From the NCBI GenBank assembly GCA_938074045.1, contig CALJGI010000021.1, forward strand, positions 1 to 64,000: a DNA stretch of 64,000 nucleotides, read 5' to 3'. Positions 41,504 to 51,121 of the stretch are shown in pieces. Both the position numbers and the translations under genes were made by a program. The stretch comes from an uncultured Halieaceae bacterium (GTDB lineage Bacteria; Pseudomonadota; Gammaproteobacteria; Pseudomonadales; Halieaceae). The stretch's first letter is position 1; each line of letters begins with the position of its first letter. The notes under the pieces are model-generated. The model had not been told where the DNA came from, made no database searches, and was given only the letters and a program-made list of their open reading frames with translations.

Positions 41504-43591
41504 ATGACGACCAACCCCCGCTATGAAGTTCTGTTCGAGCCAGTTCAGATCGGTCCGGTAACGGCTCCCAATCGCTTTTACCAGGTGCCCCATGCCAGTG
41601 GCATGACAGAAGCAAATCCACGCGTGCGCGCAGCCTTCCGTGGCACCAAAGCTGAAGGTGGCTGGGGGGTGGTATCAACCGGTGCTGTTTCTACCCACCC
41701 CTCTTCCGACGACAGTCCCCTCCCCTTCGCGCGACTCTGGGATGACAACGACATTCGTTCCCATGCACTGGCCTGCGATGCGATACATGAGCACGGTGCT
41801 CTCGCTGCAGTGGAACTCTGGCATGGTGGAGCCGCCGTCATGAACAGGACCTCCCGCATTGCACCCTACTCGCCCTCAGGCATTCCCTGGATGGCCACCC
41901 ATGTCGGCTTCATGGGCAATCAACGCCCCCGCACGATGTCCGCCGAAGATATTCGCCAAGTTCTGAACTGGCAGGCGCAGGCGGCCAGAAGAGCACACAG
42001 TGCTGGCTACGACATCGTTTATGTCTATGCGGGAATGGGCTATCTGGGCTACGAATTTTTGCTTGAGGAATACAACCATAGAACCGACGCCTACGGTGGT
42101 AGTGTCGAAAACCGTGTGCGCTTCGTCAAAGAGCTATTGGAGATCAGCAAGGAAGCCGTCGGAGAAGATTGCGCTGTGGCGCTGCGCATCAGTCTGGAAG
42201 AACTGCGTGCAAAGCCCAGTGATAATTATGCCTCCCAGGCACATGAGGTAGTCTCCCTTATGAGCGACATTCCTGATCTATGGGACGTAAAAATGGATTC
42301 CAGCCCCACCGACTGTGGTGCCTCACGCTTTCGAGCGGAGGCCGCCCACGAGCCGGTCATCGACTTTGTAAAACAGGTAACTGATCGCCCTGTCGTGGGC
42401 GTCGGACGCTTTACATCTCCCGACACTATGGTCTCGCAGATAAAGCGCGGGGTCCTGGATTTGATCGGGGGTGCGCGGCCCTCTATCGCTGATCCCTTTT
42501 TGCCCAACAAAATTCGGGAGGGGCGTGAGGACGACATCCGGGAGTGTATTGGCTGCAATATCTGCATCTCCAGTTGGCATGACGGTGTTCCAGTGCGCTG
42601 TACACAAAATGCCACCGCCGGCGAGGAGTGGCGTCGGGGATGGCATCCTGAGCACTTCACCCCTACGTCCAGCAGCGCAGCATTGCTCGTGGTCGGTGGC
42701 GGTCCCGCGGGACTGGAAGCAGCTCTGATTGCGGCTCGGCAGGGTTTTTCCGTAACGCTGGCAGAGCGAGGAACAGAGCTGGGGGGCAGACTTTTGTTCG
42801 AAACTTCCCTGCCCGGCCTGAGCACCTGGGGCCGGGTGCGGGACTACCGACTGCAAGCCCTGCAACAAATGCCCAACGTAAATCTGTACCTCGACAGCGA
42901 ATTATCGGCTAAGGATATACTGGAACTTGAGCACCAGCATATCGCCATTGCAACGGGAGCGCGCTGGACACGAATGCTATATTCCAGCCTGGAAATTCCT
43001 GTGGGGCACCTGAATGTGCCTGGCGTATACACTCCCGATGATCTTGCTGCAGGAATGCTACCGCAGGGTCCCACGCTGGTTTACGATTTCGACAACTATT
43101 ATCTCGGCGGCGTTATCGCAGAACACCTGGCCACCCTCGGAAGAGAAGTTAGCTACGCTACCCCGGCGGGGCACGCCTCAGCATGGACCATCATGACCAA
43201 TGAGCAACCGTTTGTTCATCAGGCGCTCCATCAGCATGGAGTAAAGGTTCACACGCTACAGTTGCTCAAAAGTTTTCACAATGGGGAAGCAGAAATGGCG
43301 AATATCTTTACCGGGGATACATCGCAATACGCCTGCCAGTCCATCGTGATAGTCGGCCACAGAAGCCCACGAGATGAGCTTTACCAGCAACTACAGTCAA
43401 GCTCTGGGGATTTCGAAGCAATGGGAATACACTCTGTCAAGGTCATTGGGGACGCACATGCGCCGGGAGCGTTGGTTCACGCGGTGCACTCAGGCCATTC
43501 TTTTGCCAGGTCATTAGAGCAGGATTCCGATACGTTGTATTTGCGGGACATTCCGGTCACTGACTTTCCACCTGGACACGCGGCCACGTAA
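41504..43591 (+). CDS. Trimethylamine-dehydrogenase-like FMN/Fe-S flavoprotein (DgcA/OYE family)
   Basis: A 695-residue protein with an N-terminal old-yellow-enzyme barrel (FMN), a [4Fe-4S] site and C-terminal ADP/FAD-type domains. The cluster ligands are C348, C351, C354 and C366. W358 sits where an aromatic-bowl tryptophan (W355) lies in trimethylamine dehydrogenase. GGGPAG (about 400) begins the nucleotide-binding domain. Family members oxidise tri- and dimethylamine, histamine or, for DgcA, dimethylglycine; others reduce enoyl compounds. Location beside a BetI-like regulator and Rieske/GcvT genes favours an N-methylated substrate. AGGGAT precedes ATG 41504. Confidence 0.83.
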   Translation: MTTNPRYEVLFEPVQIGPVTAPNRFYQVPHASGMTEANPRVRAAFRGTKAEGGWGVVSTGAVSTHPSSDDSPLPFARLWDDNDIRSHALACDAIHEHGALAAVELWHGGAAVMNRTSRIAPYSPSGIPWMATHVGFMGNQRPRTMSAEDIRQVLNWQAQAARRAHSAGYDIVYVYAGMGYLGYEFLLEEYNHRTDAYGGSVENRVRFVKELLEISKEAVGEDCAVALRISLEELRAKPSDNYASQAHEVVSLMSDIPDLWDVKMDSSPTDCGASRFRAEAAHEPVIDFVKQVTDRPVVGVGRFTSPDTMVSQIKRGVLDLIGGARPSIADPFLPNKIREGREDDIRECIGCNICISSWHDGVPVRCTQNATAGEEWRRGWHPEHFTPTSSSAALLVVGGGPAGLEAALIAARQGFSVTLAERGTELGGRLLFETSLPGLSTWGRVRDYRLQALQQMPNVNLYLDSELSAKDILELEHQHIAIATGARWTRMLYSSLEIPVGHLNVPGVYTPDDLAAGMLPQGPTLVYDFDNYYLGGVIAEHLATLGREVSYATPAGHASAWTIMTNEQPFVHQALHQHGVKVHTLQLLKSFHNGEAEMANIFTGDTSQYACQSIVIVGHRSPRDELYQQLQSSSGDFEAMGIHSVKVIGDAHAPGALVHAVHSGHSFARSLEQDSDTLYLRDIPVTDFPPGHAAT

Positions 43592-43633
43592 GCTCAGTGA
43601 GAAGTGTCTGACCCTATTGGATGTGCCGGCATA

Positions 43634-45835
43634 TCAGTCAGCGGCCGTAGCGTTGTCCAGAGTACCGAGGATAAATGCGAACTCCCTGGCGTAAGCCCAT
43701 TGCGCCTGATAACGCCCGCCAACGCCCGCATGCCCACTGGACATATCCGTTAACAACAAAAGCTGTTTGTCATCTGTTTTATGGGCACGCATTTTGGCCA
43801 CAAATTTTGCCGGTTCATAGTACTGTACACGCGCATCGTGGAGACCAGCATAGACGTACATATTGGTGTACCGCCGACGCGCGATCTGATCATAAGGGGA
43901 GTAAGACAGCATGTACTCATAATCACTGCGTAATCGGGGATCTCCCCACTCCTCATACTCATTGGTCACCAGTGGAATGGATTCATCCAGCATAGTGGTA
44001 ACCACGTCCAGGAAGGGTACACCCAGTATAACCCCGCGATACAAATCCGGGCGCTGCGTAGCTACTGCACCCATCAGTGTGGCCCCGGCACTGGCACCAC
44101 TGGCAAAAACCTTGCGTGAATGCGCATAACCACGTCGGACCAATTCTTCGGTCACGTCGATAAAATCATTGATCGTGTTCTTTTTATTCCGACGACGACC
44201 CGCTTGATACCAGTCTGGCCCCATCATACCGCCACCACGCACATGCGCGATGGCAAAAACAAAGCCGCGATCAAGCATTGGCATGATGGCAGGCCAGAAA
44301 TTCGCTTCCTGATTAAGTCCGTAGGCGCCGTAGGCATACAGATACATGGGATTGCTGCCATCTTTGTGAAAAAGCTGCTTTTTGTAGACTAAAGAAACAG
44401 GGATGGCGGTATTGTCTCGCGCGGGCAGGAACAATCTTTCACTGGTGTAAGACGCTGCATCAAATGATCCTCGGACGGTAGTTTTCTCGATCAAATTGCG
44501 CTGGCCCGTTGCAAGATCAAATTCATATAAGCTGACCGGAGTGGTCAGGCTTTCATAAGAGACAAGCAATTGCTGACTAGATGGTTCCAGATTGAGTTCA
44601 GTAATCGCCGCTGTTTCTGTATCAGCGCCAATGTAGACGGCATAGGCGTCTTCATCGAACTCCAGTAGCTTTTCTTTACCATTATGTCTGTCGATAACCC
44701 GAAACTGAACTTGTGCATTTGTTCGCTCCTGCAAAACAATGTGGCGGTCCAATACCAGAACTGTTTCTAAAATTACGTCCGGGCGGCCGGGAACAATTTC
44801 CTGCCAGGTCGAACGATTGGTTCTCGTTGCTAAATCCACTTTCATCAGGCGAAAATTTCCTGCCCCCCAATTTGTGCGGATAAAGTAATCCGATCCCGAT
44901 TTGTAAAATTCGTATCTGTGTCCCTCTTCCAGAGGTATAAACGGCTCAAAACTTCCCATCGGTTTATCAGCCGGCAGTATAGAAGCGCCTCCCAGAGTCA
45001 CGCCCTGATGATAGATGTAGATAAGCGAGTCATCAGCCGATTTGTAAAGCCAGGTATGCAAGCGTTTGTCCTGCTCTTCGTATACCAACACATCATCATC
45101 TTGGTAAGTGCCCAGCGTGTGTCGATAGACCTGATCACCCAGCAGGGTCTCCGGGTTTCTTTTGATGTAAAAAATTGTTTGATTGTCATTCGCCCACACC
45201 ACTTGAGACACCGTGCCTACCAGGGTTTCAGGGAGATCCAAACCGGTTTCAAGGTCACGAAATCTGACGGTGTATAGCTCTCGACCCAGATTGTCGACGG
45301 TGTAGGCCATATATTGATTGTTCAGCGTTATGCTATATCCACCCAGCGCAAAATAGTCATGTCCTGCCGCCAGCAGCGCTTCCCGAAGAATGGTTTCTTC
45401 GGCTGCGGATTCCGCGTCAATCGCCAAGATTTTCTGCCGTGTGTGTACAGGATAATCCGCTCCCTTCTCATAACGCTTCCGGTAGCGATAACCGTTTTTT
45501 TCGACTGGCAACGTAAGTGGTGCACTAGGTAGCAGATTCACTATTTCGGTATATAGCTGTTCCTGCAGCGATTGCACGGGCCTGAGCATCGCTTCTGCGT
45601 AACTGTTCTCAGCTGCAAGATAGCCAAGGACTGCCTCGTCAGAGCGCGTATCATCCCGCAGCCAGTAATAATCATCGATCCGATGTTCCCCATGAACCGA
45701 CACGTTGTGAGGTATTTTCTTGGCTATAGGCGTTTGAGGGCGGGTTAGGCGTGCATCGGTCGTAAGTATCGACGAATGGCAGGCAGCAAGGTACGCAGCG
45801 CCAAGCATGACCGCAAATCGTTGCACTTTCTTCAT
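43634..45835 (-). CDS. Oligopeptidase B-like S9 serine peptidase, lipoprotein
   Basis: A 733-residue prolyl-oligopeptidase-family enzyme. The catalytic triad is S582 in FASGASAGAT, D667 in AGLHDARVQY and H702 in SSGHAGVGG, behind a beta-propeller. It resembles OpB, which cuts short peptides after Arg/Lys. Unlike cytoplasmic OpB, it begins with a signal peptide ending in a lipobox (YLAAC, Cys19), so it is probably anchored in the envelope. The M20 peptidase gene ends 2 bp upstream, so the pair may degrade peptides in sequence. Confidence 0.88.
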   Translation of the reverse strand: MKKVQRFAVMLGAAYLAACHSSILTTDARLTRPQTPIAKKIPHNVSVHGEHRIDDYYWLRDDTRSDEAVLGYLAAENSYAEAMLRPVQSLQEQLYTEIVNLLPSAPLTLPVEKNGYRYRKRYEKGADYPVHTRQKILAIDAESAAEETILREALLAAGHDYFALGGYSITLNNQYMAYTVDNLGRELYTVRFRDLETGLDLPETLVGTVSQVVWANDNQTIFYIKRNPETLLGDQVYRHTLGTYQDDDVLVYEEQDKRLHTWLYKSADDSLIYIYHQGVTLGGASILPADKPMGSFEPFIPLEEGHRYEFYKSGSDYFIRTNWGAGNFRLMKVDLATRTNRSTWQEIVPGRPDVILETVLVLDRHIVLQERTNAQVQFRVIDRHNGKEKLLEFDEDAYAVYIGADTETAAITELNLEPSSQQLLVSYESLTTPVSLYEFDLATGQRNLIEKTTVRGSFDAASYTSERLFLPARDNTAIPVSLVYKKQLFHKDGSNPMYLYAYGAYGLNQEANFWPAIMPMLDRGFVFAIAHVRGGGMMGPDWYQAGRRRNKKNTINDFIDVTEELVRRGYAHSRKVFASGASAGATLMGAVATQRPDLYRGVILGVPFLDVVTTMLDESIPLVTNEYEEWGDPRLRSDYEYMLSYSPYDQIARRRYTNMYVYAGLHDARVQYYEPAKFVAKMRAHKTDDKQLLLLTDMSSGHAGVGGRYQAQWAYAREFAFILGTLDNATAAD

Positions 45836-45837
45836 AT

Positions 45838-47268
45838 TCAGTGCCGAGTATCAGACAACCTGCGTATCAACTGATACCAATGTTCAAGATCGGCATGAAA
45901 GGATTCAATGGATTGTCTTTCATCCTTGCCATGGCGACGTGCGTCTCCCGATTGAAATGCGTATCCCGAAATACCCAATGTTGGAATACCAGCCCCTCTG
46001 AAGAAAATAGCGTCACTGGCACCGGGGCTCATCTCGGGCGTAATTTTGATCTCACCAAAGCGATCTTCAATGACTTCCGCAAGGGCGTCCATGACCTCGG
46101 GAATCATTTCCGAGGAGGAGTTAGGCGGGGACACGTAATATTCCTTGAATTCTACACCCCCACCTCCCGCGGCATTCTTGAGCCGCTCCCGGATCAACTT
46201 TACTGGCTCATCGGGATAGGCTCGACAATTGATCACCAGTTCAACGCTGCGGGGTTGTGCATTGCGCCCATGTCCACCGGAAATCATGGTGGGAATACAG
46301 GTGGTTCGTGTTCTTCCCACCAGTTCAGGCACATTGAATAAAACATCTGCTGCGGCTTCGTCATCAGGATTATCGGCGTAGCGACGCATAGCTTCGCCTA
46401 CCTCACCTTCGTAGAGATCGGCATTATCACGCAAAAACTGCAGCGTCGATGGCGTGCGTCGCGCCGGGAAGCGATAAGCCTGCAAACCCTTGATCACATC
46501 TGCAATATCGTAAATAGCATTCTCCGGCTTGGGCCGGGAACTGTGACCGCCCGGGTTACGTATTGTCATCGCGAAATCAAAATAGGATTTTTCTGCAACT
46601 TGCACATAATAACGCGTACCTTTGCTGGTATATCTGGCACCGCCGCCATCTGCACTCAGCGCGTAACCCGCATCCACCAATGCGCGATGGTCACGCACGA
46701 CAGTTTGCGCAGCTCGGCCCGTGGTTTCTTCATCGCCAGTAATCAGTAAGATAAAATCCCGACTTGGCACAAACCCTTCCTTACGCAAGCGCAGAAAACT
46801 GACCAGCAGTGCAGTAGCGGGCCCCTTATTATCTAGCGACCCGCGACCATGCAAATAGCCATCTATCTCCATCAACTTGTATGGGTCAGTGCTCCATTCG
46901 TCTGCCACCGCATCCACAACATCCGAGTGTGCAGCCAACAGCACTGGCGACCCGCCTGAGCCATTACCCCGATAGCGCACAACCAGGGCTGAAACTTCGG
47001 GCTCAGTATGGATCAGGTGAACATCAGCCGGATCGAAGCCACCTGCCAGCATCCGTTCAACCAATTTGTGGTGCAAGGCATTGACCTGATTCTGACCTTT
47101 TACGGTGCGGTATGAGATCATCTCAGCCAATAATTCGCGAGCCACCTGCTGATAATCGGTGTCCACACCCGCCCGGGCCGGAGCGACGACAAAAAAAACC
47201 TGGGACAGTAAAACCGCAAATGCCGTGTTGCGTACCCATTGTTCTGCAATTACTTCTCTACATCTCAT
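45838..47268 (-). CDS. Secreted M20-family metallopeptidase
   Basis: A 476-residue zinc peptidase with a signal peptide (hydrophobic 15-28, cleavage near ARA-G). Metal ligands and catalytic residues are visible: H114 and D116 in AAHSDVV, D146 in GRGSLDNKGP, E180-E181 in GDEETTG and the late HGKDER. The dimerisation domain lies between. M20 enzymes remove amino acids from di- or tripeptides or deacylate N-acyl amino acids. Its start abuts the isomerase-like stop and its end precedes OpB by 2 bp, so a coupled periplasmic peptide pathway is likely. Confidence 0.88.
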   Translation of the reverse strand: MRCREVIAEQWVRNTAFAVLLSQVFFVVAPARAGVDTDYQQVARELLAEMISYRTVKGQNQVNALHHKLVERMLAGGFDPADVHLIHTEPEVSALVVRYRGNGSGGSPVLLAAHSDVVDAVADEWSTDPYKLMEIDGYLHGRGSLDNKGPATALLVSFLRLRKEGFVPSRDFILLITGDEETTGRAAQTVVRDHRALVDAGYALSADGGGARYTSKGTRYYVQVAEKSYFDFAMTIRNPGGHSSRPKPENAIYDIADVIKGLQAYRFPARRTPSTLQFLRDNADLYEGEVGEAMRRYADNPDDEAAADVLFNVPELVGRTRTTCIPTMISGGHGRNAQPRSVELVINCRAYPDEPVKLIRERLKNAAGGGGVEFKEYYVSPPNSSSEMIPEVMDALAEVIEDRFGEIKITPEMSPGASDAIFFRGAGIPTLGISGYAFQSGDARRHGKDERQSIESFHADLEHWYQLIRRLSDTRH

Positions 47269-48144
47269 TCAACTGCTCCCATCGGCCAGATTCTGTCTGG
47301 AAAATTCGTCATCAAGTTCAGCCCATATGGCTTCTACCCAGCCCTTTATGGTCAGAGCCTCCTGCCAGCGGTCAGAAAGCTCCATTCCTTGCGCGTCGGT
47401 GATGGCATAAGGAGGAGGTCCCAACTCGCAGAGAAAAACTAATGTGGCGTCAGCAGCATTGCGCCGCCGCCATTGCCGAATTCCGGATTTCCACCAATCG
47501 CGAAATATGTTTACCCACTCCTGATGCTGGGGAAAATCTATTTGAATCTGAACTTGTTCCCTGTTCGCAATCCGTCCCTGAAAACAATCTGACCGTTCAA
47601 GAATCCGCTGTACATAGGCCTGGTCTCGATCAGGTACCGGGCTCCAGAATTCTCTATCTACTACAAAATGCGAAAGATCAGCACACAATCTGAGTTCGGG
47701 TATGGAATCAACCACCTGCAATGTGTAATAGAGATCATTGAGGATGCCGTCCCGGTGCGTCTCAAGCAACAACGGCATGCCCAGATTATCCGCCTCTTCC
47801 ATCCATCGATAAATTACAGGAATGGCGCCGGCGAGCGTTATCGGCATAACACCGCCAATAACGTTAACCATGCAGGCATTAAACTCTTTGGCCATTTCGA
47901 GTACCGGTTTGAGGTCCTTCACCCGATAAGGGAATGCATTGACCATACAGCCGAGTTCAAACTCGTCAAACAATGTCTGTTTTTTCAGAAATTCAGGGAT
48001 TTCGTCTGCGGAAAGATCAATACAGGCACCGTCAAAACCTGCTTCTCGTATCATGGTGAAACAATCGCGATCTGATCGTTCTTTCAAACCCGGCTGGCGT
48101 AGCTCCATCCCCCAGAGTGACTGATACACCTCGAGTTTTTGCAT
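47269..48144 (-). CDS. Sugar phosphate isomerase/epimerase-like TIM-barrel protein
   Basis: A 291-residue member of the xylose-isomerase-like (AP_endonuc_2) superfamily: FTMIREAGFDGACIDLS near the start, LLLETHRDGILND and LCADLSHFVV in the core supply glutamate, histidine and aspartate metal ligands. Members isomerise or dehydrate sugars, hydroxypyruvate or inositol derivatives, and some act on unrelated ligands. First in a tight operon with two peptidases, an unusual partner set, so its substrate is not predictable. Confidence 0.78.
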   Translation of the reverse strand: MQKLEVYQSLWGMELRQPGLKERSDRDCFTMIREAGFDGACIDLSADEIPEFLKKQTLFDEFELGCMVNAFPYRVKDLKPVLEMAKEFNACMVNVIGGVMPITLAGAIPVIYRWMEEADNLGMPLLLETHRDGILNDLYYTLQVVDSIPELRLCADLSHFVVDREFWSPVPDRDQAYVQRILERSDCFQGRIANREQVQIQIDFPQHQEWVNIFRDWWKSGIRQWRRRNAADATLVFLCELGPPPYAITDAQGMELSDRWQEALTIKGWVEAIWAELDDEFSRQNLADGSS

Positions 48145-48165
48145 ATCAAGTAATTCTCTGGAGGT

Positions 48166-49227
48166 TCAGAAGGAAGTCAGAAATGAAGCGGCATTGCCCC
48201 CATCTACTTCCGCACGCTGCGCTGCAAGCAAGTAAGGGCGTCCAAATGGGGCGTCTTCACCCAGGTCCGTATGAAGAATGCGAGACACCCTGCAGCGATG
48301 AAACATCACCAGTTGCGGCCATAGCGGGATAACCGTGGCCGGATTGTCGCCAAACAATTCCCGATGCAGTTTTGGCAACTTGTACCAGGGGGTGGTTGGT
48401 CGCGCATGATGAGCATTGTGATACCCAAAGTTCAGAATAATCCAATTCGGCCAATCATACTTCCAGGAAATAATCGGGCTGAAGGTATGCTCCTGTTCCC
48501 ATTCAAGGTCACCCTTGTGTTCTGATACAGGCCCCTCGAACAGATTGGTGTGGTATCCATAATCATGCTCCAAGCCATCCACAAAGCGCAGTATTGTCAT
48601 CATCAGGATATAGGCGACCACGTATAGAATCGCCACCTTGGGGAAAAACCACACCAGAAACGCAAAAATACCGCCACGTAAAATCAGTGATATAAGATTA
48701 TGCCGGCGTTGGTCACGGCGAGCGGGTATGAGAAAAGAGGTAAAAGCCATCATACCGTGCATGATAAATTCATGGGCCGGTATGTAGCACCATTCCAGTG
48801 CGCAGGTGATCTTGTAGACAACAGGATAATCCACAAACAGTTTCTCGTAGTCGAACCACACCACATCATCGTTATCAACGTGATGCCGGAAGTGCTTGTA
48901 GCGAACATCTTCGTAGGTACCGTAACTGGCTCCGCACAACCACAACAGGAAAGCACCCAGGCGCGCATTATCGACCTTTTTACGAAACACCGTGTTATGA
49001 CCACACTCGTGCACCAGGTATGCGGCTATAGTCATCGAATGTCCCAGCAATAGTGTTGAAAACAGGTTCACTACCCATGAATCTGCGAACAATCCAGCAA
49101 ACCCCGCCACATACCCAATGACGGCATAGCTCAAGGCGAGCCCGTGATACAAGAGGCCCGCTGGTTCTTTTAGTCGACTGATTAGAGTACTCATCACTAC
49201 ATTCTGTATAACATTAGTTCCTGCCAT
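48166..49227 (-). CDS. Fatty-acid desaturase family membrane di-iron enzyme
   Basis: A 353-residue membrane protein. The three histidine boxes are HECGH (73-77), HFRHH (112-116) and HNAHH (270-274), with hydrophobic hairpins between. This is the di-iron core of desaturases, hydroxylases and related beta-carotene or alkane enzymes. Start uncertain: ATG 49227 or ATG 49194, neither with a good ribosome site. It lies 21 bp upstream of the isomerase-like gene. Regiochemistry and substrate cannot be read. Confidence 0.87.
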   Translation of the reverse strand: MAGTNVIQNVVMSTLISRLKEPAGLLYHGLALSYAVIGYVAGFAGLFADSWVVNLFSTLLLGHSMTIAAYLVHECGHNTVFRKKVDNARLGAFLLWLCGASYGTYEDVRYKHFRHHVDNDDVVWFDYEKLFVDYPVVYKITCALEWCYIPAHEFIMHGMMAFTSFLIPARRDQRRHNLISLILRGGIFAFLVWFFPKVAILYVVAYILMMTILRFVDGLEHDYGYHTNLFEGPVSEHKGDLEWEQEHTFSPIISWKYDWPNWIILNFGYHNAHHARPTTPWYKLPKLHRELFGDNPATVIPLWPQLVMFHRCRVSRILHTDLGEDAPFGRPYLLAAQRAEVDGGNAASFLTSF

Positions 49228-49354
49228 GATAGCGCAGCCATCAGGTTACCTGCCAGCGCATTGGTGCTAATATCCCTGCTGCAAATTACCCCGGATTGAG
49301 TACCGACCCGGCAGCAATTCGTGCGTGACCATCGACAAAGGAATATAGAAATAC

Positions 49355-50818
49355 ATGAGTAGCGAACAGTTCCAGCCATTACCGCAGATCGCCGATTACC
49401 TGAAAACGGCCGAGTACACCGAATCTGGTTTGCTTAAGAATTTTGGCACAGCCCGGCAACCCAGCAAAAATCAGGTGCAGACAATGCTTCACCATACTCA
49501 CCAGGCCTCAGCATTGAGCGCACTGGTGCGCCTGTTTCTGCTGGCGCTGGACATACCAGCCAAGACTGCAAATGATTTGCTGGGGTCAGACTTTCTTCAG
49601 CTCTGCGAAAAATTCGATTTCGTTCAACGGGATGAAGAACGCGTACGACCACTGGTTGTCATCACACCACTGGACGATTTTCTGTTTGTGTCCGATTCTT
49701 ACCACAGCCTGGCATCAGACGAAGCAGCCGAATTTGTGCTACCCGCAAGTACCCACTCAGCCAGTTTTCTGCGGCAGTTAATGATCAGGGAGCCAGTTGA
49801 AGACGCACTGGATCTCTGCTGCGGCTGCGGCGTGCATGCCATTTATGCCAGCACCTTCAGTAAGCGGGTCGTCGCCACCGACATCAGCGAGCGAGCGCTG
49901 GGTTATGCCAAGATAAACGCCAGCCTGAATTCGCGGGACAATATTGAGTTTGTAGCCGGCGACCTGTTTTCCGGTGTCGCTGACAAAGCTTTTGATCTGA
50001 TTGTTTCTAACCCACCATTCGTGGTTGGACCCGCTCAGGAGTTCGTATACCGGGACAACCCCATGGTTCTGGATACTTTCTGCCGACACTTGATCAAGGA
50101 TGCCCCGCAGTTTATGAAGCCCGGCGCTCACCTGCAAATGTTGTGCGAGTGGGTGGAAGTAGAAGACCAGCCCTGGTACGAGAGACTGGCAGAGTGGTTT
50201 GCGGATACGGGATGTGACGCATGGATACTGCGCAGCTCTCCTCTACCCCCGGCGGGTTATGCAACTGCCAGGCTGAACGATATCACCGGACCTGGTATCG
50301 ACCCGCAAATGGAATACGCCGCCTGGATAAGCAATTTTGCTGCACACCGGGTAACCGCCATCCACCCTGGCCACATCGTACTGCGCAAACGCGAGGGAGA
50401 AAACTGGATACATGCGCGCAACCTACCTAGAGACATCTTCGAATCTGCAGGCGGGGCTGTTTTGTCGGCTATTGCCGCCTGCGATGCTGTACAGGACCTT
50501 GGCTCAGATGATGTCCTGATGAATAGTACGCTCAAGCTTTCTGAACAACTTGACTTACAACAATCGTTTCAACGCAAGGAGAATCACTGGGCAATGGACA
50601 AGATTACGCTGTCTTTCACCGGGGTGCTGCCACTGGATGGAGAGGTCGATATGCCAGTGATGGCTTTTCTCAATCTCTTCGATGGTAGCGCGACCGTAGC
50701 GGAATGCCTGGAAAAATTCAGTGCATCTACCAAGGCAAACCCGGATCAGATCCGTAGCCAATTTCTGCCGATTATACGCCTGTTTGTCGGTAAGCAGTTT
50801 ATTGAGGTAATAAGCTGA
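49355..50818 (+). CDS. Class I SAM-dependent methyltransferase (PrmC/RlmG-like)
   Basis: A 487-residue methyltransferase. DLCCGCG at 153-159 is the SAM-binding motif I, DIS (176-178) follows, and NPPF at 219-222 is the amino-methylating (N-MTase) motif used for glutamine, adenine or guanine. An N-terminal helical domain of about 120 residues and a C-terminal region of 150 residues flank the core, longer than PrmC or RlmG. It could modify a protein, rRNA or small molecule. It is monocistronic and divergent from the desaturase. Confidence 0.82.
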   Translation: MSSEQFQPLPQIADYLKTAEYTESGLLKNFGTARQPSKNQVQTMLHHTHQASALSALVRLFLLALDIPAKTANDLLGSDFLQLCEKFDFVQRDEERVRPLVVITPLDDFLFVSDSYHSLASDEAAEFVLPASTHSASFLRQLMIREPVEDALDLCCGCGVHAIYASTFSKRVVATDISERALGYAKINASLNSRDNIEFVAGDLFSGVADKAFDLIVSNPPFVVGPAQEFVYRDNPMVLDTFCRHLIKDAPQFMKPGAHLQMLCEWVEVEDQPWYERLAEWFADTGCDAWILRSSPLPPAGYATARLNDITGPGIDPQMEYAAWISNFAAHRVTAIHPGHIVLRKREGENWIHARNLPRDIFESAGGAVLSAIAACDAVQDLGSDDVLMNSTLKLSEQLDLQQSFQRKENHWAMDKITLSFTGVLPLDGEVDMPVMAFLNLFDGSATVAECLEKFSASTKANPDQIRSQFLPIIRLFVGKQFIEVIS

Positions 50819-51121
50819 CGCCTTCCGATACTCAGGCCGCTGCTCAACAAAGTGGTTTTGGCCAGCCCACAATATAGCCTTACATACAGACGACGCCTAT
50901 CTCACACAGCACATCGTAAGAAATCCCATCTGTATTGGGAAATCAACCGGTACATTCTTCAAATAGCTGAATGCGGTAAGTCTGCTACAGCAATCAAAAA
51001 GTGAGAACTGATATCCAAGCTCGCCCCTTTTATAGTAGTAGCGGGCATGATCGAGGTTGGAAATAAAAGAAAAACAGCGGCCGAGGCCGCTGTTTCTTTG
51101 CGAGGGGTTCAGCTTGGCGTA
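50819..51121. other. Intergenic gap with a terminator
   Basis: This 303-bp stretch lies between the convergent methyltransferase and TonB-receptor genes. Apart from the terminator at 51072-51095 nothing coding or structured was found. Confidence 0.6.
51072..51095. terminator. Rho-independent terminator of the second TonB receptor
   Basis: AAACAGCGG and CCGCTGTTT form a 9-bp stem around a CCGAGG loop. On the minus strand the hairpin is followed by TTTTTCTTTTATTT, a good termination tract 27 bp downstream of the receptor stop. On the plus strand the tail is only TTTCTTTG. Confidence 0.8.
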
